DNA of 64,000 nucleotides from Verrucomicrobiaceae bacterium UBA1938 (GTDB taxonomy: Bacteria > Verrucomicrobiota > Verrucomicrobiia > Verrucomicrobiales > Verrucomicrobiaceae): contig DDFC01000032.1 of NCBI GenBank assembly GCA_002336895.1, positions 309,902 through 373,901 on the forward strand, in the 5' to 3' direction. The translations under genes and the position numbers were made by a program. Of this stretch, positions 44,718 through 53,167 are shown one piece after another. The notes below the pieces were generated by a model. The model made no database searches. It was not told the DNA's origin and saw only the letters and a program-made list of their open reading frames with translations. Positions within the stretch are counted from its first letter, which is position 1; each line of letters begins with the position of its first letter.

Positions 44718-47700
44718 TTAAGGCGCCTTCAAATACGCAATCAAATCCGCCATCTGCTGCGGCGTGATCGCCCCCTCCAGCCCCTGCGGCATCAGCGAGA
44801 TCCCCGGGCTCGTCAGCGACTTGATCTCGCTCCTCAGCACGCTGTCGGTGCCGCCATCCGCACGCTTCAGCGTCAGATTCCCCGCCGCCTCGCTCGCGAT
44901 CAGTCCCGAAAGCGTACGCCCGTCATTCGTCTCCACGATGTAGAGCGCAAAGTTCGGCGACACCTCACGGTTAGGGTCCAGCACGTTCGTCAGGATCTGC
45001 TCATCCGTCCACGCCTTGATCGTTCCCAGGTTCGGCCCCACATCATTCCCACGGTCCAGATGCCGGTGGCAAACCATGCATAGGGTTTCATAAACTTTGG
45101 CACCGCGGCCAGCGTCCCCTGTGATGCGGGCACTCCTGCCCGCAGGTGCGGCTTCATTGCGGGCAGAAGCCCCCAAATCACCGCCAAACATCGCCGTCAT
45201 GTATTGATCGATCACCGCCTTCCGGTTCTCAGAACTACCCCCGCCAATCAGCTTCGCGATCCTCTCCGCCAGCACCGGCGTCTTCTGCCGCCCCAGCGTC
45301 GCCTTCGTCGCTGCGCTCAGTTGCGCAGGCAGAATCTTCTTCGCCTCCATCGCATCCAGCAGCTTCGCGATCCGGTCCGTCCTCGAAAGCATGATCCCCG
45401 CAGCCTTCTCCCTCAGCGTCGGCGTCAGCTTCGGCCACGCATCAATCAGAATGTCCGCCACCGCTGGCTCACGACTGGAACTCAACGCCTCTAGCGCAGC
45501 CATCTGTACTTCACTCGTATGACTCGGGAGAATCAAAGGCTGGACCCTTTTCACAAAGCTCTCAGACGTTTCAAAGGCAGCCAGCGTGCTCAGCGCATCC
45601 CTCACCTTCAGAGCCTCTCCACTCTTCAGCGCCTCAAGTGCTTGATCAGTCCACTCACGGCTCGCTTTTGCCATCGTCGGCTGCGTCACTACTTCCTGCG
45701 TGCTCGTTCCTCGCGACTGCATTCCTCTCAGAATGTTCTGCAAAATCTGCCGCTTCACCGCGTCAGGCATCGCCGTGCTGATCATCTCCTGCGCCAGCGC
45801 CACGCCCTCGGCTGCCGACAGAGGAATCCCCATGCGTCTGGACAGCTCTGCGAGCAGCGGATGCTCGCTACGCCCCTCCTTTTGCATCTGACCCGCCAGC
45901 ATCCCCACGAGGTAGCCATTCGATGTCGTACTGTCTCGATAGCTCATCAGCGCAGGCTGCATCCACACATCTCCACCATGCTGCCACTGCAGTGCCGCCA
46001 CCCGGCGGAGCTGGTTTTTATTATCCAGATTGCCTGCATGCAAAGCTGCCCAAAATGCCACCGGCGCAGGCTCCATGTCCGCGGCAGACATCTTGGAGAG
46101 TGCGTCACTCTTCCCTGCCGTCTCGTCAGACTTCAGTCTTTGTGCCAGCTCAGCCAGGCTGGGTGTGCGTGCATCCTGCCACTCACACGCAAAGCGCGCC
46201 GCATTCGCTCTCACCATCGCATTCTGGTCTGTCACAGCTGCCCCGATCACGCTTTCGATCACACCCTGGTCACTCGTCACCATCCCGGCCGCCCACATCG
46301 CGCAGACCTTGCCCTGTGCCGTCTTCCCCTCCTTCACCATCGCCCGCAGCAGTTCCACAGCCCCCTTGTCCTGCCTCTCAAAAAGCAGCCTCTGCGCCGT
46401 CTCACGGTGCCACGCATTCGCATGATCCAGCAGCGCCACCAGCTCCGCCGTGCTCGCCTTGCTCAGCTTCGGCGTCGCACGTTTTTGGAATGACTTCGGT
46501 GCCAGTCGGAAAAGCCGCCCCTTGTCCCTCCCGCGCAGCAGATCCACCGCCGCATGAATGTCATCCGGGATGCTCCACGGGTGCTCGATCACCTCGCGGT
46601 ACATGTCGCACACCGTCAGGCATCCATCCGGTGCATTGCTGAAATTCACCGGCCGAAACCACAGGTCGTCGCTCGTGCAGAAGTTCTTGTTCCCATCCAC
46701 CTGCACCGCTTTGAAGGTCACCCCGTCAGGCACCAGTTTCATCCGGTAAAAAAGATTACCCGCCACATCCGCCACAAAGGCATAATCTCGATACTCCGCC
46801 GGATACGCATCTCCGCGATACACCGTGATCCCTGCCGACGACGTCACCACGCCCGCCCCCACCAGCTCGCTCTTCGGCAGTGTGCTGCCCTCCTGCACCC
46901 AGCGCTTCGCGCGGAATTCCCGCCACGGCTCCGCCGGGCTCGTGCGGTACACCGGCAGTTGGTCTCCCGCCTCCGCGCAGTCATTCAGCGCGCTAGCCAC
47001 CACCAGATACGGATTCCGCGCCAGATAACGGTACGGCAGCACCACATGCTGGCAGGGGTTGCGGATGTTGCACAGAAAGCGGTTCCCCCAGTCATCAAAA
47101 GTGTTGCCAAACCGCGCACCGCCGCTCTCCAGCCGCACATCACCCGTGCTCGGGTCAAAGCTGAAGTCATTGCGCTTGATCGGCAGCGGTTGGAAATCCG
47201 CAGGCAGCGGCATCACCGCCTCGCTGCCAGGCACCCGCTGGATCTCCCCTCCATTGCTCCCTCCTGCCACATAGATGCGGTGATCCAGCCCCCAGATGGG
47301 GTTGTTCATCACCGCCTGCACATTCAGCTTCTTGAATCCGGTAAAGACCTTCTGCCTCACATCCGCCACGCCATCACCATTCGTGTCCTTCAGGTACCAC
47401 ACATCCGGCGTAGCAGTCACAAAGATGCCCCCCTTCCAGCACGCCGCCCCAGTCGGCCAAGACAGCCCCTCCGCAAACACCGTCGCCTTGTCAAAGACAC
47501 CATCACCATCTGTGTCCGTCAGCAGCCTCACTTTCCCGATCGCCTGGTCCGTCGGATTTTCCTGCGCATGCTTGTGGTGCTCCTTGTCCGTGTACGGGTA
47601 GTCGTTCATCTCGCACACATAGGCGCGCCCGTCCTCGTCGTAGGTCACCGCCACCGGGTCCGTCACCAGCGGCTCCGCGGCGATCAGCTGCATCTCAAAG

Positions 47701-47840
47701 CCATCCAGCACATGGAATGTCTTGGCCGCATCCTTCGGCGCCACCGACGGCGACGTGGGAAATTTCAGCTCCTCCGCCGACCAAACGGCCAGAGGTGCGC
47801 ACAGGGACAAAGCCAGCCAGCCAGTCAGTCGTTTTTGCAT
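44718..47840 (-). CDS. PVC-type heme-binding CxxCH protein (dehydrogenase-like propeller, HEAT-like repeats, cytochrome c)
   Basis: The 1040-residue exported protein starts with a signal peptide (T-G-W-L-A-L-S-L-C-A-P-L-A-V-W-S-A). Residues about 30-450 are a propeller resembling membrane-bound sugar dehydrogenases, with D-T-D-G-D-G-V-F-D calcium-type loops. The middle (450-880) is HEAT-like helical repeat. The C-terminus is a cytochrome c with C-M-V-C-H near residue 945. Just before the cytochrome domain, a short Ala/Arg-rich stretch is encoded by a palindromic element. Start ATG 47840. It is convergent with the DUF1501 gene, two bases apart. Confidence 0.92.
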   Translation of the reverse strand: MQKRLTGWLALSLCAPLAVWSAEELKFPTSPSVAPKDAAKTFHVLDGFEMQLIAAEPLVTDPVAVTYDEDGRAYVCEMNDYPYTDKEHHKHAQENPTDQAIGKVRLLTDTDGDGVFDKATVFAEGLSWPTGAACWKGGIFVTATPDVWYLKDTNGDGVADVRQKVFTGFKKLNVQAVMNNPIWGLDHRIYVAGGSNGGEIQRVPGSEAVMPLPADFQPLPIKRNDFSFDPSTGDVRLESGGARFGNTFDDWGNRFLCNIRNPCQHVVLPYRYLARNPYLVVASALNDCAEAGDQLPVYRTSPAEPWREFRAKRWVQEGSTLPKSELVGAGVVTSSAGITVYRGDAYPAEYRDYAFVADVAGNLFYRMKLVPDGVTFKAVQVDGNKNFCTSDDLWFRPVNFSNAPDGCLTVCDMYREVIEHPWSIPDDIHAAVDLLRGRDKGRLFRLAPKSFQKRATPKLSKASTAELVALLDHANAWHRETAQRLLFERQDKGAVELLRAMVKEGKTAQGKVCAMWAAGMVTSDQGVIESVIGAAVTDQNAMVRANAARFACEWQDARTPSLAELAQRLKSDETAGKSDALSKMSAADMEPAPVAFWAALHAGNLDNKNQLRRVAALQWQHGGDVWMQPALMSYRDSTTSNGYLVGMLAGQMQKEGRSEHPLLAELSRRMGIPLSAAEGVALAQEMISTAMPDAVKRQILQNILRGMQSRGTSTQEVVTQPTMAKASREWTDQALEALKSGEALKVRDALSTLAAFETSESFVKRVQPLILPSHTSEVQMAALEALSSSREPAVADILIDAWPKLTPTLREKAAGIMLSRTDRIAKLLDAMEAKKILPAQLSAATKATLGRQKTPVLAERIAKLIGGGSSENRKAVIDQYMTAMFGGDLGASARNEAAPAGRSARITGDAGRGAKVYETLCMVCHRHLDRGNDVGPNLGTIKAWTDEQILTNVLDPNREVSPNFALYIVETNDGRTLSGLIASEAAGNLTLKRADGGTDSVLRSEIKSLTSPGISLMPQGLEGAITPQQMADLIAYLKAP
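45125..45144. repeat. Palindromic element inside the heme-protein gene
   Basis: Seven-base GC-rich arms (TGCGGGC and GCCCGCA) around a six-base loop. The same architecture occurs between genes at 52,654-52,671. Here it lies in frame in the linker before the cytochrome c domain. Confidence 0.5.
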
Positions 47841-47908
47841 CCATTGAGGACGCCCGCAGGCGGCACTTTCTTGCCCCCGTGCCTCTCGGCTCATAAAAAA
47901 CGTACGTC

Positions 47909-48595
47909 TTACTCAGCCTCCGCCGAGACATCCATCACGCAGTGCACCCAGGTAAAGACCGGCGTCAGCGGCGCATACAGGTGGCGCAGCTGCGCATAGC
48001 TGGTCTTGTCCGGCATCTTGTACGGTCCGTTCTCGCTCATCGTCTGGTTGGACGCATGCGTGTGCTGCAGCCCCAGCACATGGCCGATTTCATGCGGCAG
48101 CCATTTCGTAATCGGGTCTCCCACCAGCGCAAAGGACCGCGTGCTCCACCATTCGGAGGGGTCCAGATAGATGTGCCCGCGATCCCGGCTCCAGGGAAAG
48201 GAGGCATGCCCCATCCGCCCCGTCTGGCCGTCCCACGGCTTCCCCGGCGGCGTACCAAAGCTGATCACGATATCCGCAGGCTCTCCAGCTCTCGCACGCG
48301 AGAAAGTAAACACCCCCGCAGCTTCCCAGCTCTTGAAGCTTTGATCGATCTCCCGGATCAGCTCCTCCTCACTGAGACGCGCAGGCACAGGCTTCGCAGT
48401 GTCCAGCTGCCACGTCAGATGCCGCTTGTTCCACAGTTGCGGCTTGTTGTAGCTCACCGCCTTGTTCGCTCCCAGCGGGCTCACACCGCTTCCGCTGATT
48501 TCCTTGTTTTGCCACGCGATCTCATGGTACGCACAGTTGCTGACTAGGCAGGCGGTCCATAAGCAAAGGCTTAGCGCAAATGCATTTTTCTTCAT
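47909..48595 (-). CDS. Matrixin-like zinc metalloprotease, probable lipoprotein
   Basis: The 228-residue product has an N-terminal hydrophobic segment ending L-V-S-N-C, a possible lipobox. The extended zinc motif H-E-I-G-H-V-L-G-L-Q-H lies at 168-178, with a candidate Met-turn at Met186, as in matrixins (M10) and other metzincins. Upstream landmarks R-E-I-D-Q-S-F-K-S-W and G-H-A-S-F-P also match. No propeptide cysteine switch is evident. Targets are unknown. A short inverted repeat sits directly before its start codon. Confidence 0.86.
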   Translation of the reverse strand: MKKNAFALSLCLWTACLVSNCAYHEIAWQNKEISGSGVSPLGANKAVSYNKPQLWNKRHLTWQLDTAKPVPARLSEEELIREIDQSFKSWEAAGVFTFSRARAGEPADIVISFGTPPGKPWDGQTGRMGHASFPWSRDRGHIYLDPSEWWSTRSFALVGDPITKWLPHEIGHVLGLQHTHASNQTMSENGPYKMPDKTSYAQLRHLYAPLTPVFTWVHCVMDVSAEAE

Positions 48596-48601
48596 GGCTT
48601 C

Positions 48602-48628
48602 GTGAGATTATTCGAATTTGAATCTCAC
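48602..48628. promoter_or_regulatory. Inverted repeat at the start of the matrixin-like gene
   Basis: Arms GTGAGATT and AATCTCAC are separated by 11 bases and end seven bases upstream of the ATG on the minus strand. It could be an operator or an RNA hairpin that masks the ribosome binding site. Confidence 0.4.
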
Positions 48629-48745
48629 CCATGATAGTAATTCTCAAATGTAAGAGTTGTAAATACTAATTCAGGCCTGTGTCACAAACTCGCCAGCCTT
48701 GCATCCCCGCGCCGATTCGCCACACTGCCGCCCCCCTTTCCCGCC

Positions 48746-49978
48746 ATGGCCTACATCAACGAAAACTACAACAAGCTCAAAGCCGGTTACCTCTTCCCCG
48801 AAATCGCCCGCCGTGTGAAGGCCTTCACAGAGGCCAATCCCGACGCCGCCAAGCGACTCATCCGCTGCGGCATCGGCGACGTCACCGAGGCCCTCCCAGA
48901 GGCCGTCCGCTCCGCCATGCACAAGGCTGTCGATGAAATGGGCGACCGCGCCTCCTTCCGTGGCTACGGCCCCGAGCAGGGCTACGACTTCCTCCGCAAC
49001 GCCGTCTCCGAACACGACTTCAAGGCCCGCGGCATCCAGATCGAAGCCGACGAGATCTTCATCTCCGACGGCAGCAAGTGCGATACCGGCAACATCCTCG
49101 ACATCTTCGGCGCTGGAAACAAGATCGCCATCACCGACCCCGTGTACCCCGTGTACGTGGACACCAACGTCATGGCTGGCAACACCGGCGACGCCGACGA
49201 AAACGGTGCCTACGCCGGCCTGCACTACCTCAAGTGCACCCCCGCAAATGGGTTCGTCCCTGAGATCCCCTCCGAGCGCGTGGACCTCGTTTACCTCTGC
49301 TACCCCAACAACCCCACCGGAGCCGTCGCCACCCGCGCCCAGCTTGAGGCATGGGTCAAATACGCCCTCGCCAACGAGGCCATCATCCTCTACGACGCCG
49401 CCTACGAGGCCTTCATCCGCGACCCCGAGCTGCCCCATTCCATCTTTGAGATCGAAGGCGCGCGCGACTGTGCCATCGAATTCCGGAGCTTCTCCAAAAA
49501 CGGCGGCTTCACCGGCGTCCGCTGCGGCGTCGTCGTCATCCCCAAGGGCCTCATGGGCAAGAAAAAGGACGGCACCAAGCAGGCCATCCACCCCCTCTGG
49601 AGCCGCCGCCACAGCACCAAGTTCAACGGCACCGCCTACATCGTCCAGCGCGGCGCCGAGGCCATCTACTCACCTGAGGGTAAGCAGCAGGTCACCGCAC
49701 TCATCGAACACTACATGGGCAATGCCGCCCTCCTCGTTGAAGCCTGCAAAAAAGCCGGTCTCTCCGTCTATGGGGGGGTGAACGCCCCCTACGTTTGGGT
49801 GGGCTGCCCTTCCGGCCTCACCAGCTGGCAGATGTTCGACAAAATGCTCAATGAAGCCAACGTCGTCATCACCCCCGGCAGCGGCTTCGGCAGCGCCGGC
49901 GAAGGCTACTTCCGCATCAGCGCCTTCAACAGCCGCGCCAACGTCGAAGAAGTCTGCCGCCGTATCGCTCAGCTCTAA
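48746..49978 (+). CDS. dapL: LL-diaminopimelate aminotransferase
   Basis: PLP enzyme that makes LL-diaminopimelate directly from tetrahydrodipicolinate, replacing the succinylase steps of lysine and peptidoglycan-precursor synthesis; this variant is well known in PVC bacteria. The 410-residue length is normal. It opens I-N-E-N-Y-N-K-L-K-A-G-Y-L-F-P-E-I, has C-Y-P-N-N-P-T-G-A, Y-D-A-A-Y-E-A-F-I, and the PLP lysine K251 in S-F-S-K-N-G-G-F-T-G. Two hairpin terminators follow the stop. Confidence 0.97.
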   Translation: MAYINENYNKLKAGYLFPEIARRVKAFTEANPDAAKRLIRCGIGDVTEALPEAVRSAMHKAVDEMGDRASFRGYGPEQGYDFLRNAVSEHDFKARGIQIEADEIFISDGSKCDTGNILDIFGAGNKIAITDPVYPVYVDTNVMAGNTGDADENGAYAGLHYLKCTPANGFVPEIPSERVDLVYLCYPNNPTGAVATRAQLEAWVKYALANEAIILYDAAYEAFIRDPELPHSIFEIEGARDCAIEFRSFSKNGGFTGVRCGVVVIPKGLMGKKKDGTKQAIHPLWSRRHSTKFNGTAYIVQRGAEAIYSPEGKQQVTALIEHYMGNAALLVEACKKAGLSVYGGVNAPYVWVGCPSGLTSWQMFDKMLNEANVVITPGSGFGSAGEGYFRISAFNSRANVEEVCRRIAQL

Positions 49979-50004
49979 AACGAATCTCCAGATTCGTTTT
50001 TCCC
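49977..50004 (+). terminator. Rho-independent terminator directly after dapL
   Basis: Arms AAAACGAATCT and AGATTCGTTTT form a long stem with a tiny loop, followed by T-rich sequence. The stem begins inside the dapL stop codon. Confidence 0.8.
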
Positions 50005-50024
50005 GATCACATCACCAACTCCTC

Positions 50025-50063
50025 ACATGGGACGAACCGAGAAGTTCGTCCCATGTTTATTTT
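50025..50063 (+). terminator. Second, stronger hairpin terminator after dapL
   Basis: A perfect 13-bp stem (ACATGGGACGAAC and its complement) with a six-base loop, followed by TTATTTT. It backs up the first terminator and may also act from the other strand. Confidence 0.75.
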
Positions 50064-50097
50064 ACCTGCTGAAAAACACCCGTCGCACCACACAAGC

Positions 50098-50135
50098 GCC
50101 AGCATAGTGGTCCGCACAGTCCTCTGTGCGGCTCG
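50098..50135. repeat. Dispersed palindromic repeat, copy A
   Basis: Starts GCCAGCATAGTGGTCCGCAC and contains the hairpin CCGCACAG-TCCT-CTGTGCGG. The same 20-base head recurs at 59,565 and, with one or two changes, at 50,440. Confidence 0.65.
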
Positions 50136-50255
50136 CCAGCCCCCTGATGCACAAACCACCACTCCCCCACGCAAAGCCCAGCGCCTATTCCCTTTTAATC
50201 CACCGTTCCATCGAAAACGGCTTGATTCCTTGCCGACAATCCCCCCGACTCCACA

Positions 50256-50330
50256 TCAGCCCCAAAGGGGCGGCCTATCGCAGCCCTGGGCACAGCGAGC
50301 CTGAGCGAGCGCCGCCCAGGGACGCTGTCA
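50256..50330. repeat. GC-rich hairpin repeat between dapL and the dGTPase-like gene
   Basis: The segment CAGCCCCAAAGGGGCGG is followed by CCCTGGGC, about 22 bases, then GCCCAGGG. This block pattern resembles intergenic elements seen in many PVC genomes; that resemblance is from memory. Confidence 0.45.
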
Positions 50331-50439
50331 GCCCATCCGGTCAGCAAACCCACAACTCCGCCATACCTCGCCGGGTTCCAGCAGCGTCTGCTCCGCCTCC
50401 CGCCAAGTGGCTCTGCGCCGCAAGCATCCAGCGCGCAAT

Positions 50440-50508
50440 GGTGCCAGCATAGTGCTCCGCACCACAAGTAGCCAGCCGAAGTCAATGCCCTGTGCGGCTC
50501 GCAAACAC
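50440..50508. repeat. Dispersed palindromic repeat, copy B
   Basis: Head GCCAGCATAGTGCTCCGCAC differs from copies A and C at one position; the closing arm CTGTGCGG follows about 45 bases later, so the hairpin is longer and partly degraded. Confidence 0.6.
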
Positions 50509-50552
50509 GTTGATTAACGAGCCACCATCCCCCTTCTCAGCCACCCCCTCCA

Positions 50553-51824
50553 TCACACAAAATCCGTGATCGACCCAAAGTCCGCGTCAAAAAGCCTCCG
50601 GTACGTCCGAAACGCAAAGTGGTCCGTCATGTTCGCGATCCAGTCGCACACCAGCCGCGCGCGTGCCGGAGCATCCGCCGCAGCCTGAATCTCCTTCTCG
50701 ATTGCTGCTGGCATCAGGTGCAGACCGCGCGGCTGCACCGTGTCGATATAGCGCTCCTTCATCACACCAAACAGCCTCGTAAGGATAAAGTCCGCCTTGT
50801 GGTCCAGCTGCTGTAGCTGCGGGCTCAGGAAGACCAGCTCCAGCGCGATCTTCTTGTGCAGGTCCGCCCTTCGGCGCTGCACCGGATCAATCTCCAGCGC
50901 ATACTGGTGCCGCTTCGTGCTCTGGCTCAGAAAATTCGCCGCAGGCACCAGCTTCGTCGCACGGATGCATTCGCCGATCAGCCGGTTCAGCCGCCCCTCC
51001 ACACGCCCCTCACGCACCGCTTTGCACAGAAACTCCACATCCGCCTGATCCGTCCCCGAAAGCTCCTGCTCTCCCGCCCAGCGTTCCAGCCGCTGCACAT
51101 TGATGAATCCCGCATGAATCCCGTCCGCGATGTCATTCAGCGAATACGCCGTGTCATCCGCCCAGTCCATCACCTGACACTCGATGCTTCGGAACCCGTT
51201 GCGCACCTTCCCCGGCGTCAGCTCCACCGGAAAGGCCTGCCCGCCCAGCGTGAAGTCCAGCCACCGCTCCTGCTCATCATACAGGTAGTGGTTCTTCGCC
51301 TTCGCATCCTCCACAAAGAGCGTCTTGTACTTCAGCACCCCGTCCAGCAGCGCACGCGTCGGGTTCATCCCGCTGCGCCCTTCGCTGAAAAGCGTCTGTG
51401 TCAGGATGCGCAGCGTCTGCGCATTCCCCTCAAAGCCACCATACGGTGCCATCAGCTTGTGCAGCGTGCGTTCCCCCGCATGGCCAAACGGCGGATGCCC
51501 CAGGTCATGGCTCAGGCACGCGCTCTCCACCAGGTCGGAGTCAATGTAGCAGCCATCATCCAGAAACTCGCTCTGCTGCATCAGCCATCCGCAGATGCTC
51601 CGCCCGATCTGCGCCACCTCGATGCTGTGCGTCAGCCGCGTGCGGTAAAAGTCATACTCCCCCGACAGAAACACCTGCGTCTTGTTCTGCAGCCGCCGGA
51701 AGGCGCTGCTGTGGATGATGCGGTCGCGGTCAATCTGAAACGCACTCCGGTACTCCCCGGCATGCACCGGGCGTGAATCCAGGGTTTCGAGGTCAAAGGC
51801 GGTGTAGAAGCGGTTCGCTGGCAT
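50553..51824 (-). CDS. Deoxyguanosinetriphosphate triphosphohydrolase-like HD protein
   Basis: Hydrolyses dNTPs to the nucleoside and triphosphate in its characterised relatives (Dgt). From ATG 51824 the product has 423 residues. Family landmarks are Y-R-S-A-F-Q-I-D-R-D-R-I-I-H-S-S-A-F-R-R-L-Q-N near residue 27, the first metal His in R-L-T-H-S-I-E-V-A-Q, the H-D pair in C-L-S-H-D-L-G-H-P-P-F-G-H, and D-W-A-D-D-T-A-Y-S. The longer frame to 52004 adds a low-complexity segment antisense to the next gene. Nothing in the neighbourhood points to phage defence specifically. Confidence 0.92.
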   Translation of the reverse strand: MPANRFYTAFDLETLDSRPVHAGEYRSAFQIDRDRIIHSSAFRRLQNKTQVFLSGEYDFYRTRLTHSIEVAQIGRSICGWLMQQSEFLDDGCYIDSDLVESACLSHDLGHPPFGHAGERTLHKLMAPYGGFEGNAQTLRILTQTLFSEGRSGMNPTRALLDGVLKYKTLFVEDAKAKNHYLYDEQERWLDFTLGGQAFPVELTPGKVRNGFRSIECQVMDWADDTAYSLNDIADGIHAGFINVQRLERWAGEQELSGTDQADVEFLCKAVREGRVEGRLNRLIGECIRATKLVPAANFLSQSTKRHQYALEIDPVQRRRADLHKKIALELVFLSPQLQQLDHKADFILTRLFGVMKERYIDTVQPRGLHLMPAAIEKEIQAAADAPARARLVCDWIANMTDHFAFRTYRRLFDADFGSITDFV

Positions 51825-51876
51825 GCGGGTATGCCGCGATGCTAGCAGGTCGTCGCAGGTGGGCAAGGCCGCTGCT

Positions 51877-52071
51877 TCAGCCCTTCCGCCGGAAGGCAAA
51901 CTGCTCGGCAGAGAGCTGGCTGTCTCCGTTGGCCTCTCTCTCCCGGCGCTTGCCATCGACGAATGCGGGCCTGAAGGGCAGGTGCTGCATCTTCTCGATT
52001 TCATCCTCGCTCACGCCCTTGGCCCTCAGCCGGCTGCGTTCGAGGATTCGGTATTTGTGGATCTCAAGCAT
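51877..52071 (-). CDS. Small charged conserved hypothetical protein (64 aa)
   Basis: A 64-residue frame from ATG 52071, with a short helical start (M-L-E-I-H-K-Y-R-I-L-E-R-S-R-L-R), a conserved-looking G-V-S-E-D-E-I-E-K-M centre and a highly charged end. It lies 52 bases before the dGTPase-like gene and 41 bases after the CoA-binding protein gene on the same strand, consistent with a small operon. No family is recognised. Confidence 0.55.
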   Translation of the reverse strand: MLEIHKYRILERSRLRAKGVSEDEIEKMQHLPFRPAFVDGKRREREANGDSQLSAEQFAFRRKG

Positions 52072-52112
52072 GGGGTCTTGCAAGCCTGAGACTGTCAGAC
52101 TCGCCGCAGTGT

Positions 52113-52481
52113 TCAAAACTGCCCCGTATTCAGCAGCACCAGCGTGCACGCCTCCTCGCAGGCAATTCCGGCTGTTTGCAAAGCATCTTCCAGTATCGCA
52201 TTTTCCGCGCCAGGATTGAAAATCACTCGTTTCGGCTTCATCGCGATCAGCTTGTCCTGCAGCCCCGCCGAGATCGCCGCCCCCACATACATCGTCACCG
52301 TGTCCACCGCCCCCGTGACCAGCCCCGCATCCGCCACCACCGGCACACCCTCGATCTCCGCCAGCTTCGGATGCACCGGCACCACCTCATGCCCATGCTT
52401 CCTCAGCAGCAGCAGCGCACGATGACTGTACCGCTCCGCATTATCGCTCGCTCCAATAATGACAACTCTCTCTTGGCTCAT
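52113..52481 (-). CDS. CoA-binding domain protein (YccU-like)
   Basis: A 122-residue single Rossmann-type domain starting V-V-I-I-G-A-S-D-N-A-E-R-Y-S, with V-V-P-V-H-P-K and R-V-I-F-N-P-G-A-E-N in the places conserved for this small family. Relatives bind CoA or act as scaffolds of unknown role. ATG 52481 replaces the longer frame, whose extra 21 residues are polar and unlike the family. Confidence 0.9.
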   Translation of the reverse strand: MSQERVVIIGASDNAERYSHRALLLLRKHGHEVVPVHPKLAEIEGVPVVADAGLVTGAVDTVTMYVGAAISAGLQDKLIAMKPKRVIFNPGAENAILEDALQTAGIACEEACTLVLLNTGQF

Positions 52482-52812
52482 AAGGTGATTGGCTTTTGAC
52501 GATTCATATTCTCGCTGTCTCTGGCACGGCGAATGGACACACATAAATTACGACCATCCTGGTACGTCGAGATGCACGAATGGCTTCAAGCAAAAGGCGC
52601 TGATTCGCCCGCATCGCCACCAACAAGCCTTGCATCCCCAGCGCGCAAGGAGCGCGGGCCTCCGAGCCCGCAGCTCCCCGCCACAGGCAGGGCTCTTATA
52701 CCACGCTCCGCTTTCTCCACACCGAGGATCCACGTGCTTTCGCCGCACGCAGCCACACTGCTTGCGCCTCACCTCCCTGAAGCCGCAGAACGCCGCCCCC
52801 TCTCCCACCCTC
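52482..52812. other. Non-coding gap with a GC-rich hairpin
   Basis: No gene is convincing. A hairpin with GCGGGC and GCCCGC arms around a six-base loop lies at 52,654-52,671, preceded by GGAGC. It matches the design of the element inside the heme-protein gene at 45.1 kb. Confidence 0.45.
52654..52671. repeat. GC-rich palindromic element, intergenic copy
   Basis: Arms GCGGGC and GCCCGC flank CTCCGA. The element inside the gene at 45,125-45,144 has the same arms and a similar loop (ACTCCT). Confidence 0.5.
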
Positions 52813-53163
52813 TCACTTCTGATCCTCATCATCCAGATGAAACAGATGCAGTGCCCGATGCGCCGCCGGTGCCAGCATGATGCCCATCACCGAAATAAAA
52901 ACCAGCCCGCTGAAAAGCGCATAAAACGACGCAAACAGCTTCGCATCATCATTGGGCAGATCCCCCATCGGCCCCATCCCTCCCAAGATCATGGACGCAT
53001 TCAGCACGCTGTCGATCCAGCTGAACCGCGCGATGTAGTGATACCCCAGAATCCCGATCCCCAGCGCACCCCCGCACACGCCCATCCCCAGGAGGACATA
53101 CTTGATCACTCGTCGTATGAAAACGAATCGACTGGCAAGAGGCTCGGTGCGCGACTCAAACAT
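52813..53163 (-). CDS. Small membrane protein with two helices (116 aa)
   Basis: From ATG 53163 the chain has a basic N-terminus, a first membrane helix (about 20-42), a loop with W-I-D-S-V-L-N-A-S-M-I-L-G-G-M-G-P, and a second helix (about 75-98) before a His/Asp-rich tail. The two-helix plus re-entrant-looking loop layout is reminiscent of small channel subunits, but no selectivity filter is evident and I do not name it one. It starts five bases after the cytochrome-WD40 gene stop, so they are co-transcribed. Confidence 0.7.
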   Translation of the reverse strand: MFESRTEPLASRFVFIRRVIKYVLLGMGVCGGALGIGILGYHYIARFSWIDSVLNASMILGGMGPMGDLPNDDAKLFASFYALFSGLVFISVMGIMLAPAAHRALHLFHLDDEDQK

Positions 53164-53167
53164 GGCC

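Larger units (their letters stand above)
49979..50552. other. Repeat-rich intergenic region between dapL and the dGTPase-like gene
   Basis: No gene is convincing here. The region holds two hairpin terminators, two copies of a dispersed CCAGCATAGTG-type repeat and a hairpin element with CCCTGGGC/GCCCAGGG arms. Confidence 0.6.

Noticed and set aside
46554..47999. Plus-strand 481-codon frame over the heme-protein gene
   Set aside because: Arg/His-rich antisense shadow of the PVC heme protein.
50553..51824. dGTPase-like gene considered as part of an anti-phage system
   Set aside because: Some dGTPases act in defence, but the neighbours are a CoA-binding protein and a small unknown protein and there is no other defence gene.
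52813..53163. Two-helix protein considered as a potassium channel
   Set aside because: No T-V-G-Y-G-type selectivity filter is present, so the channel label is not supported.
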